Shown here: piece by piece, positions 1-51,100 of the stretch
How the letters are laid out: the number at the start of each line of letters is the position of its first letter
Position numbering within the stretch: position 1 is the first letter of the stretch
Assembly (NCBI GenBank): GCA_036250195.1
Contig: JAVHZZ010000010.1
Coordinates: 77,247,423-77,311,422, forward strand
From: Mixophyes australis
Lineage: Eukaryota > Chordata > Amphibia > Anura > Limnodynastidae
DNA: 64,000 nucleotides
Reading direction: 5' to 3'
Notes under the pieces: model-generated
The model's database searches: none
Told to the model about the DNA's origin: nothing
What the model saw: the letters and a program-made list of their open reading frames with translations, nothing else
Translations under genes and position numbers: made by a program

Positions 1-38815
<38,815 letters not shown>

Positions 38816-38907
38816 AGAAGGAAGAATTGTGCGCTCTTACAGGGAGATACAGAAAAGGTGGAGTGAAGGGAAGATCTAGGAAGGAAGTGTGTGTAATGTA
38901 GAATAAT

Positions 38908-39241
38908 GGGCCTGATTCATTAATGATCTTAACTTGAGAAACTTCTTATTTCAGTCTCCTGGACAAAACCATGTTACAATGCAAGGGGTGCAAATTAGTA
39001 TTCTGTTTTGCACATACGTTAAATACTGATTGTTTTTTCATGTAGCACACAAATATCAACTTTAAATTGAAGTGTACAAATAAGCTATCAAGTATTTGTG
39101 TGCTACATGAGAAAACAGTCATTATTTAAAGTATGTGCAAAACAGAATACTAATTTGCACCCCTTGCATTGTAACATGGTTTTTGTCCAGGAGACTGAAA
39201 TAAGAAGTTTCTCAAGTTAAGATCCTGAATGAATCAGGACC
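38908..39241. mobile_element. Long palindromic MITE-like element (GGGCCTGATTCATT family, copy 1)
   Basis: Ends GGGCCTGATTCATTAATGAT and GATCCTGAATGAATCAGGACC. The arms of about 140 bp contain AACATGGTTTT(T)GTCCAGGAG, GGTGCAAATTAGTATTCTGT and GTGTGCTACATGA in mirrored order. The flanks show AAT on both sides. A superfamily is not assigned. Confidence 0.7.
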
Positions 39242-40145
39242 AATGTCTCTCTGAACTACTGCAACTAAGTGCATTGATGGGTTAATGTACAGAGTTAAAG
39301 GGGGAAGTGTAATAATTTGCAGGAAGTCAGCAGTTCAAGTTAATTTTTAGACAGTGAAAATCTGCAACCTCAGACAATCTGCCACTTGTTCTTATCGGCT
39401 GAGCTGGAAAGTGATATTTGACCCAATAAACGGCCTAAGTTGCAGACGCTTTAAAGAGAGTGCCAGGATCACAGATGCTGACATAGACTAGGGACACCCT
39501 CTGCTGACACCACATGGTCCTGCATCTCCCTGTATAACTTATCATAGTATAGCTATAATACAGAAGTAACGCTTATAAGCGCTGACTTACTAACAGTAAG
39601 TAACAACTGTTATCAATCTGTTATTAATCAAGACGTTTTTTTTTAAGTTCTATATTTTTGTGATTCACTAAACATATAAGTGTTAAACCTCTCAGGCAGT
39701 TTTGAAAAATAAAGAAATAATGCAGCCAGAATGAAAATGTAATTTCAACATATTGTTATTATCATACAAGTATATAACGGTGCCGCTTTCCTCTCTGTCT
39801 TGTGCTTCTTGCATTATTCTTTCTGGTGTGTGTTGTCCTGTGGATTGAAGATTATGGGAAACTGATGTGATGTGATCATTCATGGCATATCAGAACCAAA
39901 AATGGTTGGCATGGCAAAACAGGCGAGATGGTGGATTTCATAAAGAAGACAGACAAGTAAGAGACATTGCCCAATGGGAAGCCAGGACTTCTGGGTCAAC
40001 TGGTGACATGATGTACAGTGAAGATTAACTATAGGTAAACAGGGAGCCACCACAGCCTTGAAAGCCTTGGAGCCATCACAGCCCAGTGAGTCCCTGTGGA
40101 AGATCCATAGGTGGTTGGGCATCAGCATAGACATCTGCCAAGGTA
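39242..40145. other. Intergenic spacer between SLC25A22 and PIDD1, nothing recognised
   Basis: No gene or repeat with clear ends. Confidence 0.35.
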
Positions 40146-40777
40146 GCGACAGGGCTGGGGACATGACTTCCTGAAGACAGCAAAGGGCTGGATAAGTGAC
40201 CCTCTGGAGACGGCACAGGGCTGGATACAAGAACTCCTGGAGACAACACAGGGCTGGGTATGTGATCCTCTGGAAACAGATTATGACTGAGGAGAGTATG
40301 AAACATACTTGAGTTAGCAAAGAGCTGGGCATGCAACCCTCTTTAGACAGCAGAGAGCGGAGAAGCAACCGTTTTGAGATGGCACAGGTTTGGTTACGCC
40401 ACCCTCTGAAGATAGCGCAGAGCTGGGTACACCACCCTCTGGAGACAGCACAGGATATGGGTACACCACCCTCTGGAGACAACACAGAGCTGGGTACACC
40501 ACCCTCTGGAGACAGCATAGGCCTGTGTACATGACCCTCTGGATGCAGCACAGGATTGGAGTACACCATCCTCTTTAGACAGCACAGGGCTGAGTACACC
40601 TCCCTCTGGAGACAGCATAGGGCTGGGTACACCACTCCCTGAAGACAGCACAGGGCTCGGTACAGCACCCTCTGGAGACAGCACAGGGCTGGGTACAGCA
40701 CCCTCTGGAGACAGCTCAGGGCTGTGTACACCACCCTCTGGAGACAGCACAGGGCTGGGTACAACACCCTCTGGAGT
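40146..40777. repeat. 33-bp minisatellite
   Basis: About 19 units of the type GGGCTGGGTACACCACCCTC plus TGGAGACAGCACA, mostly 33 bp. The left copies are more diverged. As 33 is divisible by three, a 295-codon frame stays open on minus (LQRVVYPALCC units) and shorter frames on plus; neither looks like a gene. Confidence 0.9.
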
Positions 40778-41983
40778 CCGGCTGCTCTGATTGTGTTTTA
40801 AACAAAGTTAAGGGGACTGTTTAATCCAGGCATAACCTTGACACCATTGATCCTACCATGTTCTCCTCTACCCTGGACTCACTCCTCTCCCCCATCACCA
40901 CTCTTTCTTGTCCCTATGAGGCTGTCTCCTTCTATAATCACACCTTACCACTGCACTTGTTTCTGTCACCCCAGCTGTCACCATACTTCCCTTTACAATG
41001 CAGCGCCGCTTGAAATTTAATCGCCGAACACGCGGGTGTTGAAGAACCCGCACGTTCATACATTTACCCCCCTATTTTGGGTCCCTCAATTACTGAGAGA
41101 CCCAATATAATTTTCAAAAGAATAGAAATCTTAAAAATAGGTTGGCTCTGAGTTTTATGAAAGTATCGAGTGAACCTTGAGATAAGCAACGTACTTTTGA
41201 AAAACCCCAAGGAAATTATAGGTGCAGTAAATCCAAATGTATAGCTTACACACCTCATAGGGTTGCGAATGGAAATCTGCGAAGTTGCTGTACTGTATTG
41301 TAACTTTACAAGCGCAGCCGCACGTAATCGCGGATCGCAAAGCTAATTAAATATGCCCCATGTTTTTATATATATTTTATATAGTTATAGATTGATATGT
41401 TGTAGAGTTCTTTGTGGTGGTGACCAATTTAATCAAAGTTATCTAAATAAACCTTTAGTTTACTATGAAGTTGTACTTTTACTTTGTATATACGTTTATC
41501 TGTGACTCTGTAGCTTAGTGGACTAAAGCTGGCGGAACATCAACTGAAGGTCCTATTCCATGATAGAGTAGGTTTTTTAGAAAAATAAATATACCATTTT
41601 TTTCTCTTATTAAAGTAATATATATATATATATATATATATTATTTATTTAATATTAAATCTAAGGAATCTAAGGACATTGGTGATAGATACTTTATTTA
41701 GGTAAAGATCAATGAAAGATTCAAGCTATTTCATGAATATGATGAAAAGGAAATATATTATTCTTTTTAAAATTGTTAGGATTTTTTGAGACTATCTATT
41801 GTAACTTTCTTCTGTAACTGCTCTATTTTCTTCTATTGTAGAATTAAATGTTATAAGAATCTGTCTCCTTCATATAAAACAACATGTTATAGCATTTTTA
41901 TTTTAGATTAATCTAAGTAAAAGAGAGTCTAATTGATATTATTAGTGAATGCAGAAAGGAACTCTGATTGGTGGTTTCTAGGA
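40778..41983. other. Intergenic spacer, nothing recognised
   Basis: AT-rich, with a short (TA)n at about 41620-41641. 41000-41360 carries TTTACCCCCCTATTTTGGGT and CGCGGATCGC strings suggestive of a decayed MITE. Confidence 0.35.
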
Positions 41984-42166
41984 ATCATCATCATTATTTA
42001 TTTATATAGCTAATTCCGTAGCGCTGTACAGAGAACTCATTCACATAAGTTCCTGCCCCATTGGGGCTTACAGTCTAAATTCCCTAATATAGACACACAC
42101 ACATACACAGACAGACAGACAGACAGACACTAGGGTCAATTTTGATAGCAGCCAATTAACCTACCA
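41984..42166 (-). mobile_element. tRNA-derived SINE, 3' half
   Basis: Minus-strand copy: the tail AATAATGATGATGAT at the left end, then GTACAGCGCTACGGAATTAG, TTAGACTGTAAGCCCCAATG and TTAATTGGCTGCTATCAAAA. An inner (CAGA)n expansion lies at 42104-42128. Confidence 0.85.
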
Positions 42167-42816
42167 TAAGGAGGGTTTATAAGCCACCGCATTACAACTT
42201 AGAGAAAGTCAGCATTGTGATAAAATGCGTTAGTGATCCTTATTTGTCTACAAAAAAAATCAGATAAATCCAGAGCGGTGCGACTTGCAAATACATACAG
42301 GGGACAAGACGTTCCTAGCAGGCATCTACATCCAGTTTTGCTGCTGAATCGAAGCAGCCAATTTATTAAGCCTTACACCATGCAGAAACAGCTTTTTCCG
42401 CATGGTTTAGGCATATTTTTTTAACAAAATTCTAACTTAGGAGATATCGCCTACATTAGGCGAAGTATCGCACTAAACCGCAGTCCCCATAATGCTTAAT
42501 GGGCACTGCGTTCTGGGCCAATTTCTGGCGTTGGCCATTCTGCCTTATGGGAACAGCATCGCAGTTTTAAAAGAGAACTTCTGTATTAAAGGGAATTTTT
42601 ACTCTTTCACTGCTTGGTGCTTTCTATTTGTGATAAACTTGAGCATAATGGTTCACCCACTTTCTGGGCATGTGGCATTCACGCAAGATACGCCCAAACT
42701 GGTGTACGCCCCACTATGAACCAGTCTTCTTACAGGTAACCAGTGTTGATGTTTATGAAGTTCTGGGAGAGCACCAGCCAAGAAATGGCATAATGTGAAT
42801 GATTAGAAAGACTAAG

Positions 42817-42990
42817 GGATATATTTACTAAACGGCGGGTTTGAAAAAATGGAGATGTTGCCTATAGCAACCAATCAGATTCTAGCTATCATTTATTTAG
42901 TGCATTCTACAAAATGAAAGCTAGAATCTCATTGGTTGCTATAGGTAACATCTCCACTTCTTCAAACCCGCAGTTTAGTAAATCTAGCCC
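42817..42990. mobile_element. Harbinger-like palindromic MITE (copy 2)
   Basis: GGGATATATTTACTAAACGG to AGTTTAGTAAATCTAGCCC, flanked by TAA on both sides (42814-42816, 42991-42993). Same internal arms as the copy at 24314. Confidence 0.85.
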
Positions 42991-43126
42991 TAAATATAAG
43001 TTTCCTGTGCAGATGCTTAATCTTTAGTTTAGGTAAGCAGAGTGATTTAAGTAAAAACACATTTTTTTTAATGGCACTGCAGTTTTAAAGATCTCTTCTA
43101 ATTGCTCAGTGAGTATAGCTATAAGC

Positions 43127-43267
43127 CAGCGGTCTCCAAACTGTCTGGAGGTAAGCTGTGTAAGAAAAGCAGGGGACTACTTGGTAATTAATTTGGCTTC
43201 GGAGCACCTTGAAAAAATTATGGAGACCCTAAGGGTGCCTCGAACGGAGAAGGTTTGGGATCCACTG
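43127..43267. mobile_element. hAT MITE (CAGCGGTCTCC / GGATCCACTG)
   Basis: Inverted ends CAGCGGTCTCCAAACTG and GGTTTGGGATCCACTG, 141 bp, with an exact 8-bp duplication CTATAAGC (43119-43126, 43268-43275). Confidence 0.88.
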
Positions 43268-43518
43268 CTATAAGCACTATAACAACTGCACTGCACTCCT
43301 AGATGTTGGAAACTAGTGCCATCTTGTGGAAAAATATGCCCCTACATCTGACCATTCAGAACACTCATGAAACCATAGGATCAAAGTCCAATCTCTACTA
43401 CTTTACTACCACTTGACAATAAAATAAATATGTGGATTTCTCCTAAAATACGGCTTGCTTAGCTTCATTTATGGTCTATATTAATCATGAGCAATGGGAC
43501 ATTGACTCTGTCCGTGTT

Positions 43519-43737
43519 GCAGGTGGCGATTGTGTGCCCCTTTCATCCCTTGCCAGGCATGGACAATCTGTGGCTCTCCAGGTGTTGGGAAACTACAAGC
43601 TCCAGCATGCTCTGCCAACTATTAGCCGGCAGGGTATGCTGGGACTTGTAGTTTTCCAACACCTTTAGAGCCACAGATTGTCCAGGCTTGGCAAGGGATG
43701 ACAGGGGCATTACCCCTGGCACAACAATCGCTGGGCA
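43519..43737. mobile_element. Larger palindrome containing the ZNF143-like MITE core (copy 3)
   Basis: The inner arms match the hAT MITEs at 25405 and 27240 (CCAGGTGTTGGGAAACTACA). The outer arms extend the palindrome through CATCCCTTGCCAGGCATGGA to GGTGGCGATTGTGTGCC. Target duplication not identified. Confidence 0.7.
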
Positions 43738-43971
43738 CTTCTCTGCCAACATTGAAAACGTTTTATACTGTAGAACTGATCTCATAATTTATTTTCATTG
43801 TTAAAATAGATAGCCTTTCATTAGATGAGAGCGTATTCACAAAACGCACTGTGTGATTCTATTGCACATCTTTATGCAAGGAGAAAACACAAATGTGTAA
43901 TTATTTTCCACTTAGTAGTCAGTAAAACTATAAATATGGCTTTACAAAGGTCGAGAGTGCAAAACAAAAAT

Positions 43972-43977
43972 TTTATT
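43972..43977 (-). terminator. Candidate polyadenylation signal downstream of PIDD1
   Basis: The first AATAAA on the minus strand after the PIDD1 stop codon, about 900 nt downstream. No AATAAA occurs between 44875 and 43978 on that strand. A second one lies at 43788-43793. Use of either is unproven. Confidence 0.3.
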
Positions 43978-44090
43978 CCTGGACAAAGCCCATCTAGTCC
44001 AAGCATCTGAGAAATCACCTGCAATTTCATCTATATATGTACGTGCAAATACCAATTTCCCTGCAGTTTACTTACAAATTGATGGTATTG

Positions 44091-44113
44091 CAAAAAAAAA
44101 AAAAAAAAAAAAA
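44091..44113. repeat. Poly-A tract
   Basis: About 23 adenines on plus, followed by TAAGCCCACA. No element body is recognised upstream. Confidence 0.9.
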
Positions 44114-44874
44114 TAAGCCCACAAATAATATGTTCCAGTTATAACATGAATCAGTTATTCATAACATGAATAACTGTACAATTACATAACACACAATTTG
44201 GCTACATAAATATAATAAAGAGTTGTACCCATCCAATTGAATTATATACAATCTACTTGGGGGGTATGAATCAAGTACAATCACGTTTGTTCCAGGCAGG
44301 GAGCGTGGCCACTGAGTGACGGGGATGTGACCACACGCCTATAGTCCTGCCTAGCGCTGTAAAGCACTAGCCCGCCCATTACATACCTCCCTTCCCCCAA
44401 CATTCTCACCCGCAGGACAGAGCCCTAAACTCCTGCTGTCCTGCTAAAATCTCCTGCTGGGGGGTATTCTCAATCGCATGCATTCCCCACATAAATATTT
44501 CTGTACAATTCAGATTGTATGGCCTAATGTAAGATGTGTTTGTGGGGGTAGCTTGAAGGTAAAGGTTTCATTGCTTGCCATGAGTTCACACTATCACATT
44601 AAAAGGGGTTCTGTACGCAGCTTTATAGACTGCTAGTACTTTTGAAGACAGTCACGATTTTTGCTCACAAAACAAAGCAAATGTTCTTTTACTCTCCGAG
44701 ATATTACTTTAAAATGTGGATAAAACCTCTGGTGTGGTTCATAAACTCCAGCTCAAACACAGCCTTGTGATCTCTATGGCTCACGATCATTCTTTTGCAA
44801 GCCAAATCCATAAACATCTGGTCTTGTGTCGGACATCTCTCATGTAGCATCGTGTGTGTGTGTGTATTCTGTCC

Positions 44875-45118
44875 TCACGACTGGCTCATTGCAATGGCAG
44901 AGTCTTCACTGCTGTTGCCTTGGTCCAGGCCTACTCTTCGGATGGACTGTGTGTACTTTTCTTTTCCTAAAGTAATGACGTCTTCTATTTCATCCGCTAT
45001 ATCATTTCTTCCGCTGTTCCGCATGGCCTCCACCAGCTTCTGTACACAGTCCGGCTGAGTAGAGTTCTTCTGGCCCCAGGAAAACACCATGTCCTTGGTG
45101 AGCTGATCCAGGTCATTG
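44875..45118 (-). CDS. PIDD1: PIDD1 last coding exon: second half of death domain and stop
   Basis: Acceptor CCACCCCAG, 244 nt to the TGA at 44877-44875. It reads [19 protein letters not shown], then [20 protein letters not shown] and [11 protein letters not shown], ending AMSQS. These are helices 4-6 of the death domain that contacts RAIDD, plus the KY(Q/T)(D/Q)SIRR(M/V)GL tail helix. The preceding intron (45119-48012) contains a complete hAT-like element with a G-rich minisatellite. Confidence 0.96.
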
Positions 45119-48100
45119 CTGGGGTGGCAGAGAATAATCATTGTCAGTGCAGCGGAATTAGTATGTTATGGTCACAATGAAGACAAGGACTTTCTTAAGC
45201 ACAGTTTTATTGTACTGCAGTTGGACGATCATGTCCCTAAAGTTCATAGAATAAAATCAGACAATGTACACAGTTTAAATCAAGGGATTTGATTTTAATA
45301 GCTTGGGAAATATATAAAGAATATTCTCTAACATTTAGATGGTGCAAAGCTTAATAGGACTGATAGGTGACCAGCTGCCTCCTGAAGTGTGGATGATAAT
45401 CCAGTTCCATAGACCCTGCGTACTGCATAGCATTACTATGTAGACGTGGTTCAGTCAGTACACAGCAGTGTGATCTGCACGTTTAGACACATGTTCTATT
45501 GCGCCATTAGTCCTGTTAAGCTCTGCTCCATATGTCAATGTAAGAAAAGTATGATTGCTCACTACCAATATAAATGGTCAGAGCCAATGGTAAGGCTAGG
45601 GCCTGATCAACCACTAGGCTGATCAGGCTGCAGCCTGGGGCGCTGGGTCCTGGGGGGTGCAACGCTGCGGGTATTTTTTTTTTTAATTCTTTGGATATCC
45701 ACAGGGAGGGAGAGGGGGGGGACTGCCATGTATATCTATAGGGAGGGGGAGGGGGGGACTGCCATGTATATCCACAGGGAGGGAGAGGGGGGGACTGCCA
45801 TGTATATCTATAGGGAGGGGGAGGGGGGGGACTGCCATGTATATCTATAGGGAGGGAGAGGGAGAGGGAGGGGGGACTGCCATGTATATCTATAGGGAGG
45901 GAGAGGGGGGGGCTGCTATGTATGTCTATAGGGAGGGAGGGGGGGGGGGACTGCCATATATATCTATAGGGAGGGAGAGGGGGGGACTGCCATGTATATC
46001 TATAGGGAGGGGGAGGGGGGGACTGCCATGTATATCTATAGGGAGGGGGAGGGGGGGGACTGCCATGTATATCTATAGGGAGGGAGAGGGGGGGGGGCTG
46101 CCATGTATGTCTATAGGGAGGGGGAGGGGGGGACTGCCATGTATATCCACAGGGAGGGAGAGGGGGGGGCTGCCATGTATATCCATAGGGAGGGAGAGGG
46201 GGGGGCTGCCATGTATGTCTATAGGGAGGGAGGGGGGGGGGGACTGCCATATATATCTATAGGGAGGGAGAGGGGGGGGACGGGACTGCCATGTATATCT
46301 ATAGGGAGGGAGAGGGAGGGGACTGCCATGTATATCTATAGGGAGGGAGAGGGGGGGGGGGGGCGACGACTGCCATGTATATCTATAGGGAGGAAGAGGG
46401 GGGGGGTGGGGGGACTGCCATGCATATCTATAGGGAGGGGGAGGGGACTGCCATGTATATCTATAGGGAGGGAGAGGGAGGGGACTGCCATGTATATCTA
46501 TAGGGAGGGAGAGGGGGGGGGGGGGGGGCGACGACTGCCATGTATATCTATAGGGAGGAAGAGGGGGGGTGGGGGAACTGCCATGCATATCTATAGGGAG
46601 GAAGAGGGAGGGGACTGCCATGTATATCTATAGGGAGGAAGAGGGGGGGGGGGGGACTGCCATGTATATCTATAGGGAGGGAGAGGGAGGGGACTGCCAT
46701 GTATATCTATAGGGAGGGAGAGGGGGGGGGGGGGGGCGACGACTGCCATGTATATCTATAGGGAGGAAGAGGGGGGGGGTGGGGGGACTGCCATGTATAT
46801 CTATAGAGAGGGGGAGGGGGGGACTGCCATGTATATCTATAGAGAGGGGGAGGGGGGGACTGCCATGTATATCTATAATGAGGGAGAGGGGGGGGGGGGG
46901 ACTGCCATGTATGTCTATAGGGAGGGAGAGGGGGGGGGACTGCCATGTATATCTATAGGGAGGGAGAGGGGGGGGGGAGACTGCCATGTATATCTATAGG
47001 GAGGAAGAGGGGGGGGGGGGGGACTGCCATGCATATCTATAGGGAGGGAAAGGGGGGGACTGCCATGCATACGTATAGGGAGGGAAAGGGGGGACTGTCA
47101 TGCAAATCTATAGGGTGGGAGGTGGGGGGGCTGCCATGAAAATCTATAGGGAGGGAGAGAGGTTGATATGTGTGATGGAGGGCAGAGGAGGGGGGCTGAT
47201 ATATGTGACTGGGGGAGTTTTAATGTGACGGGGGGATAGCTACAGAGTGGAGGTAAGGAAAATAGCTGCAGGGGGGATGGATGCAGGGTGGGAGGTAAGG
47301 AAAATGGCTGCAGGGGGGTTAAAGAAAATGGTTGCAGCAGGGGTTAAGGAAAATGGCTGCGGGGGGTATTTAAAAAATAGAGCAGCTTTGGGGGGCATAA
47401 TCTCATGATTGTGTGGCGGTTACATGGATGCTCTCTGTGGTCTCAGCAATCACTAGAATACTAAATATTAGTGAGATGGGGCTGGTAGAGGTTTGTATTT
47501 GATTGACCACAAATATTCAGATGTTGCTTATATATGCCTGTACAATGGGGTACTTTTAGCTGGTCATAATGGAGTGTTTTGTTTTAACTAAAGGGCCTAA
47601 TCATTCAGGGTTTGTTAACATTTTGCATTATAATAAATTTTTGCATTTTCAAAACAAGAGGCCAACTAGAAGCAAGCGAAGAGGATAACAAAGTTGCAAG
47701 AGAGAAGAGCAAGAACAGGTAAGAGACAATGGCACAATCTGTCTAAATTTAAATGCTGGAGAATACACCTGAACATTCATATTCAGGAGTGTTCCTATAC
47801 ACATATATATTCGGTGTGGGGGGGAGCTGTGGCCGTATTAGCCTAGGGCGGCCAGAACCCTTAATCAGGCCCTGGGTAAGGCTATGGTTAATTAGTTAAT
47901 ACAGTTAAACGGAATTTGCAGAAATTATTTATCTCCAAGTACAGGTTGCACAGTGACTGGTTTGAAAGAAGAAATAATATCTACCTGTGCTGCTTAATTG
48001 ACAATCTCTCACCTGTTATTAAAACGAATGCGCTGTAGCTCTGCATAAGTCAGACCCAGGTTAAGGCCAATGTCCATCCAATCTGATCCAATTCGTCCGG

Positions 48101-51100
48101 CGATATTGCGCAGGTTGGTTTCTGTCAGATAACCCATCTCAGCATTACCTAAATTCAAAGGGCGCAGTGAGTGACCATTCCTTTGCCTCTCAGATACTCC
48201 ATCCAGCCCTTTAGATTTCTATATACATATAGGAAACAAATTGTCTTACAATTAGTACATAATAAAAAAAATAAAAAAAAAATAATTGATCAGACAGCCA
48301 ATAGAAAATATCCTCTTACAGGTAATTTGATTGGCAGTGTTGCCATCCAGTCAGAATTTCGGCCCTTTCTGTGTTTAGTGGCTTCCTCAGGAAGAGCTTC
48401 TGTTACTGGTCCACGATAAAACGACACCTAGAACAGCAATTAGATATGTATAAGTGTGCGCTACCACAGCTAATACTGCCATAGTGTAACTGTACACCAG
48501 ACAGGGCAGCTCACCTGCCCCTTAACATCCTTCTCTGTCCTTTCAGCAGAGGTCACATAAACCTCCTTTATATTTTTCATACGCGAGAAGAAATTAAAAC
48601 ATATTCTGCCATCCACACAATCAGGACGCTCTAGGGAAAAATTATAGAATTAATAGCTTTGAGTAACTGCTTATAGATATCTTAGCATAAAGTGATAAAG
48701 TACAGCATTGACACCTGCTAAAGTAATGTGCTGGAGGTGTTTGGAGAAGCTGCGAGTATAACCATTAACATTTCTGCTGGAGGAGAACAAGTGTAAAGTT
48801 ATCAATTATTTTTTTTATGAGTTGGTCTGGAGCTCAATTTTACCATGACTTTGCACAAGCTTTTTATACACCAGTGTCCACTTCTCGTACGCCCATGTAT
48901 TCAGGAGGGCTGAGGACACCTCCAGTTTTTAATTTGCCCATACCCACCAGAGGGGTCTTCACAGTGCAGGTGCTGAGATGGATAAAAGTGTTACCAGCCA
49001 GACACAGTGGTGAAGCTTATAAAATCAGGTGCGGCAGTGAGATTGGCACAGACCTGTCTGCAAGGTGGTGCTACACAGGATACAACTAATGTGTACTAAC
49101 TGAGCGATGTGTGATATAAAGAATAAACCTATCTCTCCAACAGGGTCACCCAGAGTCACCCAGAGTCATCTCTCCCAGAGTCACCCTTACCGGTCCCAGA
49201 GTCACCCTTACCGGTCCTCCTCTCATGGTCCCTTCTCTTTCCCGGGCTCCAATAACCTCTCCCCCACTGGTCCAACTCTCACCCCCACCCTCGCTCCATC
49301 AACCTCGACAACCTTATCCGCATCTCCCCTCATCCTTCCCTCCCCTTCTCATGTGCCCTCTGGAACTCTAGGTCCATTCGTAACAAACTGACCTCCATCC
49401 ACGACCTCTTCATCTCTAACTCTCTCAACCTTCTTGCCATCACTGAAACCTGGCTCACTCCCTCGGACACCACCTCACCTGCTGCCCTCTCCTATGGGGG
49501 CCTCTCCTTCACCCACTCCACCAGACCGGACGAGCGTCCAGGAGGTGGAGTGGGCCTCCTCCTATCCCCCTGCTGCACTTACCGGGTCATTCCCACCGTA
49601 CCTTCCCTCTCTTTCTCCTCCTTTGAAGTTCACTCCATCCGTCTCTTCTCTCCTATCCACCTCCGCGTCTCTGTCATCTATCGTCCCCCTGGCCCTACCT
49701 CCCTTTTCCTGGATAACTTCGCTGCCTGGCTCCCCCACTACCTTTCCTCTGACCTTCCTTCCATCATACTCGGCGACTTCAACATCCCTATTGATAACTG
49801 CTCTGACCCTGCCACCATCAAACTTCTCACCCTCTCCACCTCCCTTGGCCTCACCCAATGGACCTCCTCCCCCACCCACTGTCTTGGCCACTCCCTTGAC
49901 CTAGTCTTCTCTCACCTCTGCGATCTCTCTGATTTCTCAAACTCTCCCTTCCCACTCTCGGACCACCATCTCCTCTCCTTTACTCTGTCCTCCTCCCCTG
50001 CTCCCCCTCCGCCGAAAGTCACCCTCACCAGACGCAACCTTGAAACGATTGACCTTACCTCTTTCTCCTCCTCTCTTGATTCTCTCCTCTCTCCCCTCCC
50101 TTCCCTGGCCTGTCCAGACCAAGCGTCCTCTCTCTACAACCATTCACTCACTACTGCCCTGGATGCTGTCGCCCCCGCCGCTCCTATCCGCCGCCGCCGC
50201 CTTATTCCTCAACCGTGGCACTCCAAACTCACTCGCTTCCTCCAAAAGTGCTCCCGCACTGCCGAACGCCTCTGGAGGAAATCTCGCTCCCTCGCTGACT
50301 TCCTTCACTTCAAATTCATCCTCTCCTCTTTCTGCTCTGCCCTCTCCCTTGCTAAACACACCTTCTTTAAATCCCTCATCTCTTCTCAGTCCTCTAATCC
50401 CCGCCGCCTCTTCGCAACCTTCAACTCCCTCCTTTCTCCCCCCTCTCCTCCAGTCCCACTTTCCCTCACCGCTGCTGACTTCGCCTTTTTTTTCACTTCC
50501 AAAATTGAGGCCATCAGACTTAACATCTCTTCTTCCTCCCCCTCTCCCCCTGCCCCTATTGCTCCACCCCCATCCAACACGCAACTCTGGTGCTCCTTCC
50601 ACCCCACATCTGGCGATGAAGTTCGCTCCCTTATTCTTTCCTCTCCACCCTCCACCTGTCCGCTTGATCCCATCCCCTCTAACCTCCTTCGTTCTCTCTC
50701 TCTTACTGCCTGCTCCTACCTTGCACACCTACTCAACTTATCACTCGCCTCAGGTGTTGTACCCTCCTCATTCAAACACGCTCTCATCTCTCCCATCCTC
50801 AAAAAACCCAATCTTGACCCCACCTCCCTCGCCAACTATCGCCCCATCTCACTTCTCCCCTATGCCTCCAAATTACTTGAGCGGATAGTCTGTTGTCGTC
50901 TCACCAATTACCTCTCAGACAATTCCCTCCTCGACCCTCTCCAATCTGGCTACCGCCCCCTCCACTCTACTGAAACCGCCCTGGCCAAAGTCACCAACGA
51001 CCTCCTCTCAGCCAAATCCAGGGGTCACTTCTCCATACTCATCCTCCTCGACCTCTCTGCGGCCTTTGACACTGTGGATCACCCCCTCCTTCTGCAAACT

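Noticed and set aside
39880..40767. 295-codon minus frame with LQRVVYPALCC repeats
   Set aside because: Explained by the 33-bp minisatellite; codons have no substitution pattern or domain suggesting a protein.
45516..47139. Proline/tyrosine-rich and glycine/glutamate-rich long frames on both strands
   Set aside because: They follow the G-rich minisatellite within the hAT-like element and are not conserved coding sequence.
48141..48150. AG at 48150-48149 as acceptor of the PIDD1 death-domain exon
   Set aside because: It would start the exon out of phase with the phase-0 donor at 48320; extending to 48188 restores the frame and the conserved linker.
49562..50728. Minus-strand and alternative plus frames within the L2 LINE
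   Set aside because: Shadows of the L2 coding frame caused by its C-rich sense strand.
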